The translations under genes and the position numbers were made by a program. A model generated the notes under the pieces. The model searched no databases. It was not told the DNA's origin and was given only the letters and a program-made list of their open reading frames with translations. Shown here one piece after another: positions 1 to 8,378 of a stretch of 64,000 nt of DNA. Numbering within the stretch: the first letter of the stretch is position 1; each line of letters starts with the position of its first letter. This DNA comes from CAYTOF01 sp964439435 (lineage in GTDB: Bacteria; Bacillota; Clostridia; Oscillospirales; QAMX01), in the NCBI GenBank assembly GCA_964439435.1, contig CAYTOF010000001.1:1-64000 (forward strand), read 5' to 3'.

Positions 1-362
1 ACATACACTCCCGCCTTGCCCGCTTTTTCAAAGACTTTCGCGGCTTGAGCTCTTGTCAGCGTGAAGGATTTTTCGCAGAGAATATGTTTCTTGCCTTCGA
101 TAGCCAGCAGCATATGCTCGTAGTGATGGCTGTGGGGGCTTGCTATATATATGATGTCGACGTCATTCGCAGAGACAAGGTCTTCATAGCTGCCAAAACA
201 CTTTTCGTTGGGTATGCCAAACTTCTCTCCGAATGCGAGGGCCGTCTCTTTTTTTCTGGAGCCCACAGCCGACAGCTTTGCCTCTTCAAGTTCACCCAGG
301 TCCTCTGAGAAACTGTGTGCTATCTTTCCTGTCCCTAAAATACCCCATCTCATTTTTGTCAA
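1..362 (-). CDS. Gfo/Idh/MocA-family oxidoreductase, N-terminal part (cut by window edge)
   Basis: This is the N-terminal NAD(P)-binding half of a Gfo/Idh/MocA dehydrogenase; the rest lies outside the window. The translation opens with a Rossmann glycine motif (WGILGTGKIA) and contains the family's conserved segment ending in CEK (HILCEKSFTL), whose lysine is usually catalytic. I place the start at a TTG (362-360) because AGGAGA lies five bases upstream of it. The in-frame ATG nine bases later would be about 14 bases from that ribosome site. The gene lies 22 bases after coaW on the same strand and probably shares its transcript. Substrate is unknown; these enzymes usually oxidise or reduce sugars and polyols. 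Confidence 0.85.
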   Translation of the reverse strand, partial: MTKMRWGILGTGKIAHSFSEDLGELEEAKLSAVGSRKKETALAFGEKFGIPNEKCFGSYEDLVSANDVDIIYIASPHSHHYEHMLLAIEGKKHILCEKSFTLTRAQAAKVFEKAGKAGVY

Positions 363-384
363 TTTAATCTCCTTGCAAAATTCC

Positions 385-1203
385 TCAATCCGTTCCGCAC
401 AGGGCGGCACCGGCACTTGTCGCATATTCTGCCTTTGCCGGCAATATGTATTTCACTCCATAGAGCGGTTCGAGCTTTGAGAATATCTCTTTTGTGTAGG
501 GAACTTCCGTCAATGTGCCAATCAGCACTATTTTTTCTGTTTTTTCAAGCCTTGCACAAAAAACAGACATCACGCCGATTGTCTGAAATACAAGATTTAT
601 GATGCCCATGGCTATGTCGCTGTTTGCCGCAAGGTCGCTGATGCGCCCAAAATTGGATGCCGTTGTGCCTTCGGGCAATGTGGGCAGTGCCTTTGTGGTG
701 ATGTCGTTCACAAACAAATCCACATGCTCGAGTTTGCCTCCCTCGGCTGTTTTCACAAGGGAGTTAAAATCGCGTATGTTGAGCATGCGGTTGGACAGCC
801 CCAAGAGCGTGCCTCCTCCCATGCCCGTGCCGCCGATATGTGAGGCGTTTTTCCCTTCGGCGGAGACCATAGCCGTGCCCGTGCCCATGCTCACGATGAT
901 TGCCTTGTCCAAGTCAGAGAGATACAGGCCCCCTCTGCCTATGGCTCGGAACTCATCTACTTTTTCAGCGCTTATGCCGTAGATATTGTCTTCCAAAGCC
1001 GAGGAACCGACACCGGTCACCATCGCCTTGGAGATATCGTCAAGGCTGAAATTGTTGTCGTCCAAAAACTTGCCGAAAGCTCCGTATATGGACGCCTTTG
1101 GGTCACTTGCCTTCACCATAAGCGGACTGATGAGTTTTTGCCCGTCAGTGCCTACTATTTTTGTTGTCGTTCCGCCGACATCGATGCCAATAACAATGCT
1201 CAT
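385..1203 (-). CDS. coaW: Type II pantothenate kinase
   Basis: The 272-residue protein resembles the type II (fumble-like) pantothenate kinases that carry out the first step of coenzyme A synthesis in some Gram-positive bacteria. The N-terminal phosphate loop GIDVGGTTTKI is at residues 6-16. A second glycine-rich nucleotide-binding segment (SMGTGT, then GGTGMGGGT) is at about residues 105-132. Length matches the family. A good promoter lies upstream (1257-1285), and the dehydrogenase fragment follows in the same direction. The assignment rests on recognised motifs; no coaX or coaA-type kinase is seen in this window. Confidence 0.85.
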   Translation of the reverse strand: MSIVIGIDVGGTTTKIVGTDGQKLISPLMVKASDPKASIYGAFGKFLDDNNFSLDDISKAMVTGVGSSALEDNIYGISAEKVDEFRAIGRGGLYLSDLDKAIIVSMGTGTAMVSAEGKNASHIGGTGMGGGTLLGLSNRMLNIRDFNSLVKTAEGGKLEHVDLFVNDITTKALPTLPEGTTASNFGRISDLAANSDIAMGIINLVFQTIGVMSVFCARLEKTEKIVLIGTLTEVPYTKEIFSKLEPLYGVKYILPAKAEYATSAGAALCGTD

Positions 1204-1256
1204 ATCCGTACATTCCCTACTGTGTATTTGACGCCTCTATAGGCGTATTTTTTTAT

Positions 1257-1285
1257 ATTATACCTTTGAAAACAAAAAAACGCAA
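1257..1285 (-). promoter_or_regulatory. Promoter of coaW
   Basis: A -35 TTGCGT (1285-1280) and a perfect -10 TATAAT (1262-1257) are separated by 17 bases, about 50 bases before the coaW start. Confidence 0.6.
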
Positions 1286-1303
1286 GCCGACCACAATGCA
1301 TTG

Positions 1304-1346
1304 TCAAAAGCAATGCCGGCGCTGGAATATCCTGCGCCGGCATTGC
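1304..1346 (-). terminator. Rho-independent terminator of the 3D-domain gene
   Basis: A perfect 13-base-pair GC-rich stem (GCAATGCCGGCGC and its complement, 1310-1322 with 1334-1346) is followed on the minus strand by TTTTG. It lies just downstream of the 3D-domain gene. Confidence 0.75.
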
Positions 1347-1369
1347 GGATTTTAGTATTTGGTCTGTGT

Positions 1370-2608
1370 TCACTGTGTCGGTGTGAGCACATAGATGAGA
1401 CAATTTCGATTTCCGTGCGCAACACAGTCTGCATAGCTTGCCATAAACAGGTCGACATAGTTTCCTTTTATGCCGCCACCTATGTCATGGGCATATGCGG
1501 GGCCATAGGACCATGTGGTGCCGTCCATGGCGACAACATATACAATGCTTCCAAGGGGTATAACATTTGGATCCACCGCAATGGTTTTCCCCGGAATAGC
1601 CGGGTTGCCGGTATATGTCAAAGGATTTGATTTCGTGGAATAATAGGCCACGGCTCTTCCTTCGATTTTGTTCTCCACGGCATATACAACGCCGCCCACC
1701 GTTATTGTGTCCCCATCATATATCGGCGGCTCCGCTGTTGTGGCTTTTGTGGTGGTTGTGGCCTTCGTCGTCGCCTTTGTCGTGGCTTTCGTCGTGGCCT
1801 TTGTCGTGGCTTTAGTGGTGGTTGTGGCTTTCGTCGTGGCTTTTGTTGCTGCCTTGGTGGTCGTGGTCGCCACAGTCTCCGGCTTTGTTCCCTTTTGTAT
1901 AATCTCTGTCACAGGGTCGCTGAGTTCCTCTGTGTACAGTGTTTGGCTTTCGGCCATCTTGCCATCCAAGAGAGTTTGGAGCAAAACTATTTTCTTTTTA
2001 CCGCATACACCCTCTTGAACGACCTTTGTTTGTCCCACAAACAAAGTATCTGTCTCTATATATTCAATTTCATAGGGAATATCCACAAAATATTCCACCT
2101 GTTCTTGCACTGTGCGCAGTACAGAGATGATGATACCGTCATAAATCTGCGTTGAGCCCGAGGGCAAAAGAAAATCCTGATCTTCCGCTCCGCAGCCCGA
2201 CAGCGCAACAGCTTGCTCCACCGTCATGGCGGCAAGCTCATATGTTTTCTCTTCGCCGTCACATATGATGGTCACTTTGTGGAGAGCATCTGTTGTCTCT
2301 GCGATTTCCTCTGTTTTCGCTTGCAAAACCTGGGATTGTACTGCTCGGGGTGGTTCGCTTTCAAAAACAGGCGGCGAGAGGGTTGTCGCTATATCTTTTG
2401 AGATGGTGCTTTCTTCATTTGTGCGATGCATTTCCGTCTCTTGGGCAATACCGAGGGCGGATGCCGCACCCGCTGCAATGGCTGAAACTGTCAATACCAA
2501 CCCAATGGCCAAGGCAGAAAACTTCAAAATGCCAAACCTTGACTTGATTGTTGATCCTATAAGCTGTAAAATGCGTTTGGCATCATGTCCAAATCCTTTT
2601 TTACGCAT
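1370..2608 (-). CDS. 3D-domain cell-wall protein with DUF348/G5 region
   Basis: This is a surface protein of the peptidoglycan-remodelling type (YocH/Rpf-like). A hydrophobic signal or anchor segment is near residues 26-54. A DUF348/G5-like beta region follows (about 110-245), then a low-complexity Thr/Lys/Ala linker, then a C-terminal 3D domain (about 305-412). The three aspartates that name the 3D domain are visible in AVDPNVIPLG, AHDIGGGI and NYVDLFM. Such domains are usually linked to lytic transglycosylase-like activity. I prefer the ATG at 2608 because GAGG lies eight bases upstream of it; a GTG at 2617 overlaps the ribosome site. Confidence 0.85.
   Translation of the reverse strand: MRKKGFGHDAKRILQLIGSTIKSRFGILKFSALAIGLVLTVSAIAAGAASALGIAQETEMHRTNEESTISKDIATTLSPPVFESEPPRAVQSQVLQAKTEEIAETTDALHKVTIICDGEEKTYELAAMTVEQAVALSGCGAEDQDFLLPSGSTQIYDGIIISVLRTVQEQVEYFVDIPYEIEYIETDTLFVGQTKVVQEGVCGKKKIVLLQTLLDGKMAESQTLYTEELSDPVTEIIQKGTKPETVATTTTKAATKATTKATTTTKATTKATTKATTKATTKATTTTKATTAEPPIYDGDTITVGGVVYAVENKIEGRAVAYYSTKSNPLTYTGNPAIPGKTIAVDPNVIPLGSIVYVVAMDGTTWSYGPAYAHDIGGGIKGNYVDLFMASYADCVAHGNRNCLIYVLTPTQ
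1735..1878 (-). repeat. Low-complexity Thr/Lys/Ala linker repeats
   Basis: The stretch encodes repeated TTKA and TTTTKA units between the G5-like region and the 3D domain. It reads on the plus strand as degenerate GTGGC/GTCGT repeats. It is an in-frame coding repeat, a flexible wall-spanning linker that is probably prone to length change. Confidence 0.8.
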
Positions 2609-2748
2609 GTTGCTCACCTCTTTTCAGATGGAGATACCGCCGCATTTTTTAATTTATGCCCTCTTTGAGGTGTTGGAGGGGCAAATGCAGGCATTCTCCT
2701 GAGTTTTTGTATGCTTTGAGGCTGTGTTTTTGACCTCTTCAAAGCAGT

Positions 2749-2776
2749 ATGCCCTTCCGCTTGAACGGGAGGGCAT
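2749..2776. terminator. Hairpin downstream of rpsI
   Basis: ATGCCCTTCCGC (2749-2760) pairs with the inverted copy ending at 2776. It lies just beyond the rpsI stop codon. The T-run (GTTTTTATT) is on the plus-strand side, so its action as terminator of the minus-strand rplM-rpsI transcript is uncertain. Confidence 0.45.
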
Positions 2777-2783
2777 GTTTTTA

Positions 2784-3188
2784 TTAACGTTTTGAGAATT
2801 GTGGAGCACGTCTGGCAGCTTTAAGGCCGTATTTCTTGCGTTCTTTCATACGCGGGTCACGCGTCAAAAGCCCTTCTTTTTTCAGAATGGCTTTGTTTTC
2901 TTCGTTTGCGTCGAGAAGAGCTCTTGAAATGCCGTGGCGGATCGCTCCTGCCTGGCCTGTAACTCCTCCGCCTTTGACTGTTGCCACAATGTCCAAGGTG
3001 CCCATTGAATTTGTCGCTTCAAGGGGCTGCCTGACGATGAGCTTTAGGGTTTCAAGCCCGAAATAATCATCTATGTCTCTGTCGTTTATTGTGATTTTCC
3101 CGGTGCCGTTTTGAAAAACGTGAACTCTTGCAACAGACGATTTACGCCTGCCCGTGCCGTATAGATACTCTCTTTTTGGTTGATACAT
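2784..3188 (-). CDS. rpsI: 30S ribosomal protein S9
   Basis: This 134-residue protein is the small-subunit protein S9. The family start [12 protein letters not shown] is at about residues 11-22. The conserved C-terminal tail ([18 protein letters not shown]), which reaches the P-site tRNA, is intact. It follows rplM by 20 bases, the usual rplM-rpsI pair, and shares its promoter. Confidence 0.97.
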   Translation of the reverse strand: MYQPKREYLYGTGRRKSSVARVHVFQNGTGKITINDRDIDDYFGLETLKLIVRQPLEATNSMGTLDIVATVKGGGVTGQAGAIRHGISRALLDANEENKAILKKEGLLTRDPRMKERKKYGLKAARRAPQFSKR

Positions 3189-3208
3189 AATAATATACTC
3201 TCCCTCTC

Positions 3209-3637
3209 TCAGACGCTGATTTCCACAGGCTTTTGCGCCGCATGCTTGTGTTCCGGCCCTGCATATACTTTAAGTCTCTCCAGTGCCCACTTGCCCAGCG
3301 TGTTTTTCGGGAGCATCCCTTTAACTGCTACTCTCATCGCAAACTCAGGTCTTTGCGCCATAAGAATGCGATATTTTACTTCTTTCAGTCCACCCGGATA
3401 CCCTGAGTGGGTGCGATAGAGCTTTTGCTCAAGCTTTTTGCCTGTCAACACCGCTTGTTTAGCGTTGATGATGATGACAAAATCCCCACAATCCACATGG
3501 GGCGTGAAGTCAGTTTTGTCTTTGCCGCGGAGCAATACCGCTGCTTTTGCCGCTGTATGTCCCAGCGATTTACCCGCTGCGTCAAGTACATACCATTTGC
3601 GTTCAATTGTGTTCTTGTTCGCCATGAACGTTGTCAT
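3209..3637 (-). CDS. rplM: 50S ribosomal protein L13
   Basis: L13 is an early-assembling large-subunit protein. The 142-residue length and the segments [17 protein letters not shown] and [19 protein letters not shown] are typical. The ATG at 3637 has GGAGGG six bases upstream. First gene of the rplM-rpsI operon, with a strong promoter about 95 bases before the start. The roughly 90-base leader could carry feedback regulation, but I do not recognise a known leader motif. Confidence 0.97.
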   Translation of the reverse strand: MTTFMANKNTIERKWYVLDAAGKSLGHTAAKAAVLLRGKDKTDFTPHVDCGDFVIIINAKQAVLTGKKLEQKLYRTHSGYPGGLKEVKYRILMAQRPEFAMRVAVKGMLPKNTLGKWALERLKVYAGPEHKHAAQKPVEISV

Positions 3638-3732
3638 GCATTTCCCTCCGAAATTATATAAACATAAAGGCTAATTGTCGTATATGACCATTTAAGGCAA
3701 ATTTATCCGACTGCCTGATTTTGAGCCTGCTT

Positions 3733-3761
3733 ATAGTAACACAACCTTGTGTTCTTGTCAA
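3733..3761 (-). promoter_or_regulatory. Promoter of rplM-rpsI
   Basis: A perfect -35 TTGACA (3761-3756) and -10 TACTAT (3738-3733) have a 17-base spacer. The predicted transcript has a leader of about 90 bases. Confidence 0.75.
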
Positions 3762-3872
3762 GGGTATTTTTCTGAAATTTCAATATGTTTTTTTATCCCT
3801 CCGATTTCCTCTCTTATTCTCCGTTTATTGCGGTCTTGCTACGGGTTCATTTCACTTTTGTATACCACAAAC

Positions 3873-3901
3873 TTGCCCGACTCCATATATAATGGTATAA
3901 T
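3873..3901 (+). promoter_or_regulatory. Promoter of the MFS gene
   Basis: TTGCCC (3873-3878) and TATAAT (3896-3901) are separated by 17 bases, ending 35 bases before the MFS start codon. Confidence 0.65.
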
Positions 3902-3936
3902 GAATTGATTGTATCTTAAAAAAATGGAGTCAATAA

Positions 3937-5157
3937 ATGAATTTTAGGTATGGCATTTTACAAGGAGCTTATTGGGCTGCTTACTGTTCTGTTTACACTT
4001 TTTTTGTGCCTTTATTTGAGAGTTATGGTTTTCCGCGTATGACCACCAGCCTAATCCTTGTCTGTGGGATGATTTTTTTGGCACTGGCTCAACCGCTTTG
4101 GGGAATTCTATGTGATAAGCTCGGGCGCGTAAAACCCGTGCTGCTGTCTGTTATCGCTGCGGGCATGGTCGGTTCACTGCTGCTGCCCTTGGGTGCAGGC
4201 TCTGTTTTTTTAACCCTGATAGCCGTCATAGTCTTTGCCTCCACATATCAATCACTCATGTATGTATATGACACATGGTCCATTCGCCTTCGAAATGACG
4301 GCGCGGACATAAACTTTGGCATAACGCGCGGTGTGGGGTCCGCCTCCTTTGCTGTGGGTGCCGCCCTTATCGGCTCTGCCTTTGACAAATACGGCTTTGG
4401 CATCATGACGCCTCTCTTCCTTATATTGTCTGCCTTGGTTTTTATAATGACCCTTTCCATAAAAGATGTGCGCCCGCCTGCCCCAAAGGATTTAGATAGC
4501 ACAGCTCCCCTCGAAAAGGATTCTTTTTCGAGCGGGCTGAAAAAACTTGTTAAAAACAAAACCTATCTTATCTTGCTTTTGGGTGTTTTTCTTGCCTTTT
4601 TCGGAAATTCCGGGATCATGATGTGTTTTCCTCTGCGTGTGGCGGAAATAGGAGGCGGAAACAGCGAATATGGCTTGGCCCTTTTCATCATGGCCATGGC
4701 TGAAGTGCCGGCGTTACTTTTGTACAGACGGCTTGCCGTGCGCACGAGCAGTTTTGTGCTCCTTTGCATATCCATGTTTTTTATGTCCCTTAAGATTGCC
4801 GCCATTGCACTGTCCCCACAGATTTGGATGATTGTGGCGTTGCAGGTGCTTCAGGCGCCGTCATATGGCATTTATCTGTCTTCCATTGCCAATTATGTCC
4901 CGGAAATTGTCAGCCGCCGCACGATATTCACCGCTCAAACCGCGGTTGCCGCTGTCGTTTCCATCGCCGGTATATGCTCAAATCTCTTTGCCGGGGTTAT
5001 GATAACCGCTTTCGGCATTCAAATAGCAACAATCTCCCTCATCGGATTTCCTTTGGCGGGCTTGCTTGTTCTTTGGGTTTTCACTTCCAAGACCATGCGT
5101 AAAATATCCCATGTCGAAGAAGACGACACGGTATTGGCGGAACTTTCCGCAAACTAA
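3937..5157 (+). CDS. MFS transporter
   Basis: A 406-residue polytopic membrane protein of the major facilitator superfamily with about 12 predicted helices. The cytoplasmic loop motif between helices 2 and 3 appears as GILCDKLGRVKP (about residues 56-67), a variant of the MFS signature. A charged central loop at about residues 180-205 separates the two six-helix halves. It has its own promoter and runs against the neighbouring genes, ending convergently with recR. Substrate cannot be told; overall character is closest to the sugar/nucleoside-proton symporter branch, which is inference. Confidence 0.85.
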   Translation: MNFRYGILQGAYWAAYCSVYTFFVPLFESYGFPRMTTSLILVCGMIFLALAQPLWGILCDKLGRVKPVLLSVIAAGMVGSLLLPLGAGSVFLTLIAVIVFASTYQSLMYVYDTWSIRLRNDGADINFGITRGVGSASFAVGAALIGSAFDKYGFGIMTPLFLILSALVFIMTLSIKDVRPPAPKDLDSTAPLEKDSFSSGLKKLVKNKTYLILLLGVFLAFFGNSGIMMCFPLRVAEIGGGNSEYGLALFIMAMAEVPALLLYRRLAVRTSSFVLLCISMFFMSLKIAAIALSPQIWMIVALQVLQAPSYGIYLSSIANYVPEIVSRRTIFTAQTAVAAVVSIAGICSNLFAGVMITAFGIQIATISLIGFPLAGLLVLWVFTSKTMRKISHVEEDDTVLAELSAN

Positions 5158-5158
5158 A

Positions 5159-5182
5159 ACCGCGCCTTTTAAAAGACGCGGT
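5159..5182. terminator. Bidirectional hairpin between the MFS gene and recR
   Basis: ACCGCGCCTTTT (5159-5170) pairs with AAAAGACGCGGT (5171-5182), with one G-U or mismatch position. It lies between two convergent genes and has A/T flanks within the stem, so it may stop both transcripts. Confidence 0.5.
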
Positions 5183-5203
5183 GAGACCGAGCTCCGGGCA
5201 GGT

Positions 5204-5809
5204 TCAAATCTCGCGGCGCCCTTCGATCGCCCGCAAAAGCGTGACGGAGTCCGCATATTCCAAATGGCCTCCCACAGGTATACCATAGGCAAGCCTTGTC
5301 ACCATTACTCCAAAAGGCTTGATGAGGCCCTTTAAATACATGGCTGTGGTCTCCCCCGTTGTGTCGGGGTCTGTCGCCATAATGACTTCACGGACATTGC
5401 CCTCGTCTATGCGCAATAGCAGTTCTTTTATGTGAAGGTCCTCAGGGCCTATGCGATTCATCGGAGATATGACACCGTGCAATACATGGTAGACTCCTTT
5501 GTATTCCTTTGTGCGCTCTATGGCAACCACATCCATGGGGTCTGCCACCACACATATTGTGCTTTTGTCTCTTGCGGGATTTTCACAAATATTGCAAAGT
5601 TCTTTGTCTGTCAAATTTTGGCAGGATTTGCAGCGATATACCGTGTTCTTTGCGGCCATGATGGCAGAGGCAAATCCCGTTGCTGTCTCTTTGTCCATTC
5701 CCATGACATAAAATGCAAGTCTTTGGGCTGATTTTCTGCCTATTCCGGGAAGCCTTTGAAAATATTCAATCAGCTCCTCAACAGGAGCCGCAAAATATGA
5801 AGCATCCAT
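5204..5809 (-). CDS. recR: Recombination mediator RecR
   Basis: RecR forms the DNA clamp that works with RecO (and RecF) to load RecA on gapped DNA. The protein is 201 residues. It has the helix-hairpin-helix region LPGIGRKSAQRLA (about residues 19-31). A four-cysteine zinc motif follows (CKSCQNL...CNIC, about 60-76), then a Toprim domain including ATDPDTTGE (about 145-153). AAGGAG lies five bases before the ATG. It follows dnaX by 26 bases; the small ybaB gene that usually lies between them is absent. Confidence 0.97.
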   Translation of the reverse strand: MDASYFAAPVEELIEYFQRLPGIGRKSAQRLAFYVMGMDKETATGFASAIMAAKNTVYRCKSCQNLTDKELCNICENPARDKSTICVVADPMDVVAIERTKEYKGVYHVLHGVISPMNRIGPEDLHIKELLLRIDEGNVREVIMATDPDTTGETTAMYLKGLIKPFGVMVTRLAYGIPVGGHLEYADSVTLLRAIEGRREI

Positions 5810-5835
5810 ATGATCTCCTTATAATAATTACACAC

Positions 5836-7446
5836 TCACCGCAGTTTTGCAATGTCGGGGTTTCCGCGAGCGAAATCGACAAGGGATGAAAGCGGATCCT
5901 GTCTGTGGGTTGTTTTGCTTTCACGGCATTCTGCCTTTGCGCAACACTCTCTGCCAAGCAGCTCAGAAGCCGCACTTCCCACAGCCTCAAGTATGTTTTT
6001 GTCATTTATCTGTTCAAATGTAAAAGTATCCGACGACCGCACACAAACCTCATCCCCGCAGATATAAAAATCACACAGCTTTAGATGCATAAGCTTGCTC
6101 ATATTCAGTTGATCTCGCAAAACCGAAATGAGAGCCGACGGGTCTTTGAACGGTTTTTCTGCCTCTTGAGGTTCCTTCTTTTTATTGCTTGTAGTTTTCT
6201 TTTGTTCTTCTTTTGTTGTGGCCCGCAAAGGCGAGCTTTTCGTCTTGGGAGAATTCTCCTCTTCATGCAGCTGAGCTGATTTGCCCGCATTGTCAAAGGA
6301 CATGGAATTTATTTTTTCCTCCAGGGCATTCATCCGCACAGCAAGCGCTCCATAGCTCTCCCGGGAGCACATGGACAGCAGGCACACCTCAACACTGATT
6401 CTCTTGTTTGGGCTCCTTTGCAGAGTACCGAGGCACTCGGTAAGAGCGTCTATATGGGATAAAATCTCGCCTTTTGTAAATTGGGATGCGGCGCGTTCCG
6501 CCTCCTCCTTGCTGTAGCCTGCTCCGCATGGTCCGATGTCCCTGCCCTGAGGCAGCACAAGCATGTCCCTGAACAGACAGAGCAGTTGATCGCAAAAAGC
6601 AGCCGGTTCTATGCCGGAGGCGTACATTTCACCAAACAGCTCCACCGCAGTCACATCGTCGCCGTCGGATATGGCGCGTACCATCTGAAATAGAATTTCG
6701 GATGCGCAAAGACCCAGCGCCGCAGCCACAGCGGTGGCGTCGAGCACTTTTGCTTTCTCCATGCCCTCGCGGACAGACACCTGCTCAAGCATGGAAAGCC
6801 CGTTTCTCATGGCGCCGTCAGAGGCTGCCGCTATAAACAGCCCCCCTTCTTTGGTCAGTGGGATTTTTTCATACTCCGCCACTTTTAAGAGATTTTTGGC
6901 TATATCCTCTCCGGATATGCGTCTAAACTCAAACCTTTGACAGCGAGAGAGGATTGTGGCCGGGATTTTATGAATTTCGGTGGAGGCAAGTATAAACATC
7001 ACATGAGCCGGAGGTTCTTCAAGTATTTTGAGAAAGGCGTTGAAGGCATTCATCGAAAGCATGTGGACTTCGTCTATGATATAAACTTTTTTGCGCATTT
7101 GAGAAGGGGAGTAGTAAGCCTCCTCACGCAATGCACGTATGTCATCGACACTTGTATATGTGGCGGCATCCATTTCGATAACTTCTGCGGCACTTCCGTC
7201 GTTGACGCCGACGCAGGGGGTGCAGGCATTGCACGGATCGCCGTCTTGCAGATCCAGGCAGTTGGCTGCCTTAGCAAGGATTCTTGCACAGGTCGTTTTG
7301 CCCGTTCCTTTTGGGCCGCAAAAAAGATATGCATGTGAAAGCCTGCCGGCTTTGGATTGTGCTTTCAAGGTCTGTGTTATATGCGGTTGACCCAATACAT
7401 CCTCAAAGCACAGAGGTCTCCATTTTCTGTAAAGTGCGCGGTGCAT
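5836..7446 (-). CDS. dnaX: DNA polymerase III gamma/tau subunit
   Basis: DnaX is the motor of the clamp loader of DNA polymerase III. Visible features are YRKWRP near the start, a Walker A motif FCGPKGTGKTT (about residues 45-55), a four-cysteine zinc module (about 64-79) and IIDEVHMLS (Walker B, about 122-130). SRC (arginine finger) lies at about 168-170. The last third is a Lys/Glu-rich linker and a tau-type tail. The ATG at 7446 has AGGAG eight bases upstream; the GTG at 7455 abuts the ribosome site. The SRP RNA gene lies directly upstream and recR downstream, the classic Bacillota arrangement. Confidence 0.97.
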   Translation of the reverse strand: MHRALYRKWRPLCFEDVLGQPHITQTLKAQSKAGRLSHAYLFCGPKGTGKTTCARILAKAANCLDLQDGDPCNACTPCVGVNDGSAAEVIEMDAATYTSVDDIRALREEAYYSPSQMRKKVYIIDEVHMLSMNAFNAFLKILEEPPAHVMFILASTEIHKIPATILSRCQRFEFRRISGEDIAKNLLKVAEYEKIPLTKEGGLFIAAASDGAMRNGLSMLEQVSVREGMEKAKVLDATAVAAALGLCASEILFQMVRAISDGDDVTAVELFGEMYASGIEPAAFCDQLLCLFRDMLVLPQGRDIGPCGAGYSKEEAERAASQFTKGEILSHIDALTECLGTLQRSPNKRISVEVCLLSMCSRESYGALAVRMNALEEKINSMSFDNAGKSAQLHEEENSPKTKSSPLRATTKEEQKKTTSNKKKEPQEAEKPFKDPSALISVLRDQLNMSKLMHLKLCDFYICGDEVCVRSSDTFTFEQINDKNILEAVGSAASELLGRECCAKAECRESKTTHRQDPLSSLVDFARGNPDIAKLR

Positions 7447-7497
7447 TGCTTTCACTCCTTATAAAAGTGCTCCGGAAAGATTGGTATGAAAATGAGC

Positions 7498-7648
7498 CGA
7501 GCGACATAGTGCAGCCCTTTTGAATCCTAACTCTCCGCGGCACACGGTGGATCCCGCTTGATGCTGCTCGGTTCCCCGCCTGACATGGTTGGGCGGGCCG
7601 CCATTGCGCGGTGCAGGATGCATAAGGGCTGCACAATGTCGCCCATGC
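7498..7648 (-). ncRNA. ffs: Signal recognition particle RNA
   Basis: This is the RNA core of the signal recognition particle. The conserved domain IV hairpin is readable on the minus strand as GTCAGG, a GGAA tetraloop and GAGCAGC (about 7574-7595). The ends pair in a nearly perfect 19-base helix (7624-7642 with 7501-7519, one mismatch). A strong promoter lies immediately upstream, and the position just before dnaX is the classic site of this gene. The predicted transcript is about 150 bases with no room for an Alu domain, unlike the roughly 270-base form common in Bacilli and many Clostridia. Exact ends are inferred from the pairing. Confidence 0.88.
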
Positions 7649-7655
7649 AAGCGTT

Positions 7656-7684
7656 ATTATAACACACAAAATCAACATTTGCAA
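7656..7684 (-). promoter_or_regulatory. Promoter of the SRP RNA
   Basis: TTGCAA (7684-7679) and a perfect TATAAT (7661-7656) are 17 bases apart. Initiation would fall near 7649, matching the start of the terminal RNA helix. The promoter lies 20-49 bases before the divergent LUD gene. Confidence 0.75.
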
Positions 7685-7704
7685 TCATCAATGGAGGTAT
7701 CTTT

Positions 7705-8319
7705 ATGAAAGTATCCGACGAAAAAATCAGATCTGTCATCGACAATCTGAACGCGCGACAATTTGTCGCAAAGTATTTCGAAACAAAAGAAGAGGCAGCC
7801 CTGGACATCTTGGAGGTGATTTCCAAAGAGGAGACCGTCGGCATAGGCGGCTCTGTCACCATCAATGAGCTTGGTGTATATGATAAACTCATTGAGCGGG
7901 GCAATACGGTGTTCTGGCACTGGAAAGAAAAGTCAGGAAAGGATGTTCGCCCCGACGCTCTTATGTCCGATATCTATCTGTGCAGCGCCAACGCCTTGAT
8001 GGATTCAGGGGAACCTGTGAGCATTGACGGTGGCGGAAACCGTGTTGCCGCCATGTTTTATGGGCCGAAGCGCTGTATCATAGTGTGTGGTATCAACAAG
8101 ATTGTGCACGGCTATGATGCGGCAATTGAACGCATTAAAACCGTCGCTTGTCCGCAAAACGCAAGGCGACTCAACATGAAAACCCCGTGCGCCAAAACCG
8201 ACCGCTGTCATGAATGCGCGGCTGATTTGCGCATGTGCAGAGTCACGGTGCGCTATTCCTATCCGATGGTGGGAAGGGAAACCCGTGTTTATCTGGTGGG
8301 CGAGTCTCTTGGCTTTTAA
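7705..8319 (+). CDS. LUD-domain protein (LutC/YkgG-like)
   Basis: A 204-residue member of the LUD (lactate utilisation, DUF162) family. The glycine segment VGIGGSVTINELG is at about residues 47-59, and GINKIVHGYDAAIERI is at about 132-147. A C-terminal cysteine group (TPCAKTDRCHECAADLRMC, about 159-177) is typical of this branch. LutC-type proteins act with iron-sulfur LutA and LutB in lactate oxidation, but no lutA or lutB is nearby, so the role here is unknown. GGAGG lies seven bases before the ATG. Confidence 0.8.
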   Translation: MKVSDEKIRSVIDNLNARQFVAKYFETKEEAALDILEVISKEETVGIGGSVTINELGVYDKLIERGNTVFWHWKEKSGKDVRPDALMSDIYLCSANALMDSGEPVSIDGGGNRVAAMFYGPKRCIIVCGINKIVHGYDAAIERIKTVACPQNARRLNMKTPCAKTDRCHECAADLRMCRVTVRYSYPMVGRETRVYLVGESLGF

Positions 8320-8322
8320 TTA

Positions 8323-8368
8323 AAGGCATAAAAAATCAAAGGGTAAACCCTTTGATTTTTTATGCCTT
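8323..8368. terminator. Bidirectional terminator
   Basis: A perfect 21-base-pair stem (8323-8343 with 8348-8368) with a TAAA loop. The stem carries runs of A and T so that either strand ends in a U-rich tract. It separates the convergent LUD and dehydrogenase genes. Confidence 0.85.
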
Positions 8369-8378
8369 ATTTTTTTCT

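Noticed and set aside
1735..1878. Possible CRISPR or non-coding tandem repeat
   Set aside because: The repeats are short, in frame and encode a Thr/Lys/Ala linker between domains.
1615..2155. Plus-strand ORFs rich in Val/Ala opposite the 3D gene
   Set aside because: They are shadows of the repeated linker in the real minus-strand gene.
6190..6250. Programmed frameshift site in dnaX for a short gamma form
   Set aside because: The A-run has only five A bases in the relevant place, not the classical A-AAA-AAG heptamer, and no clear downstream hairpin was found.
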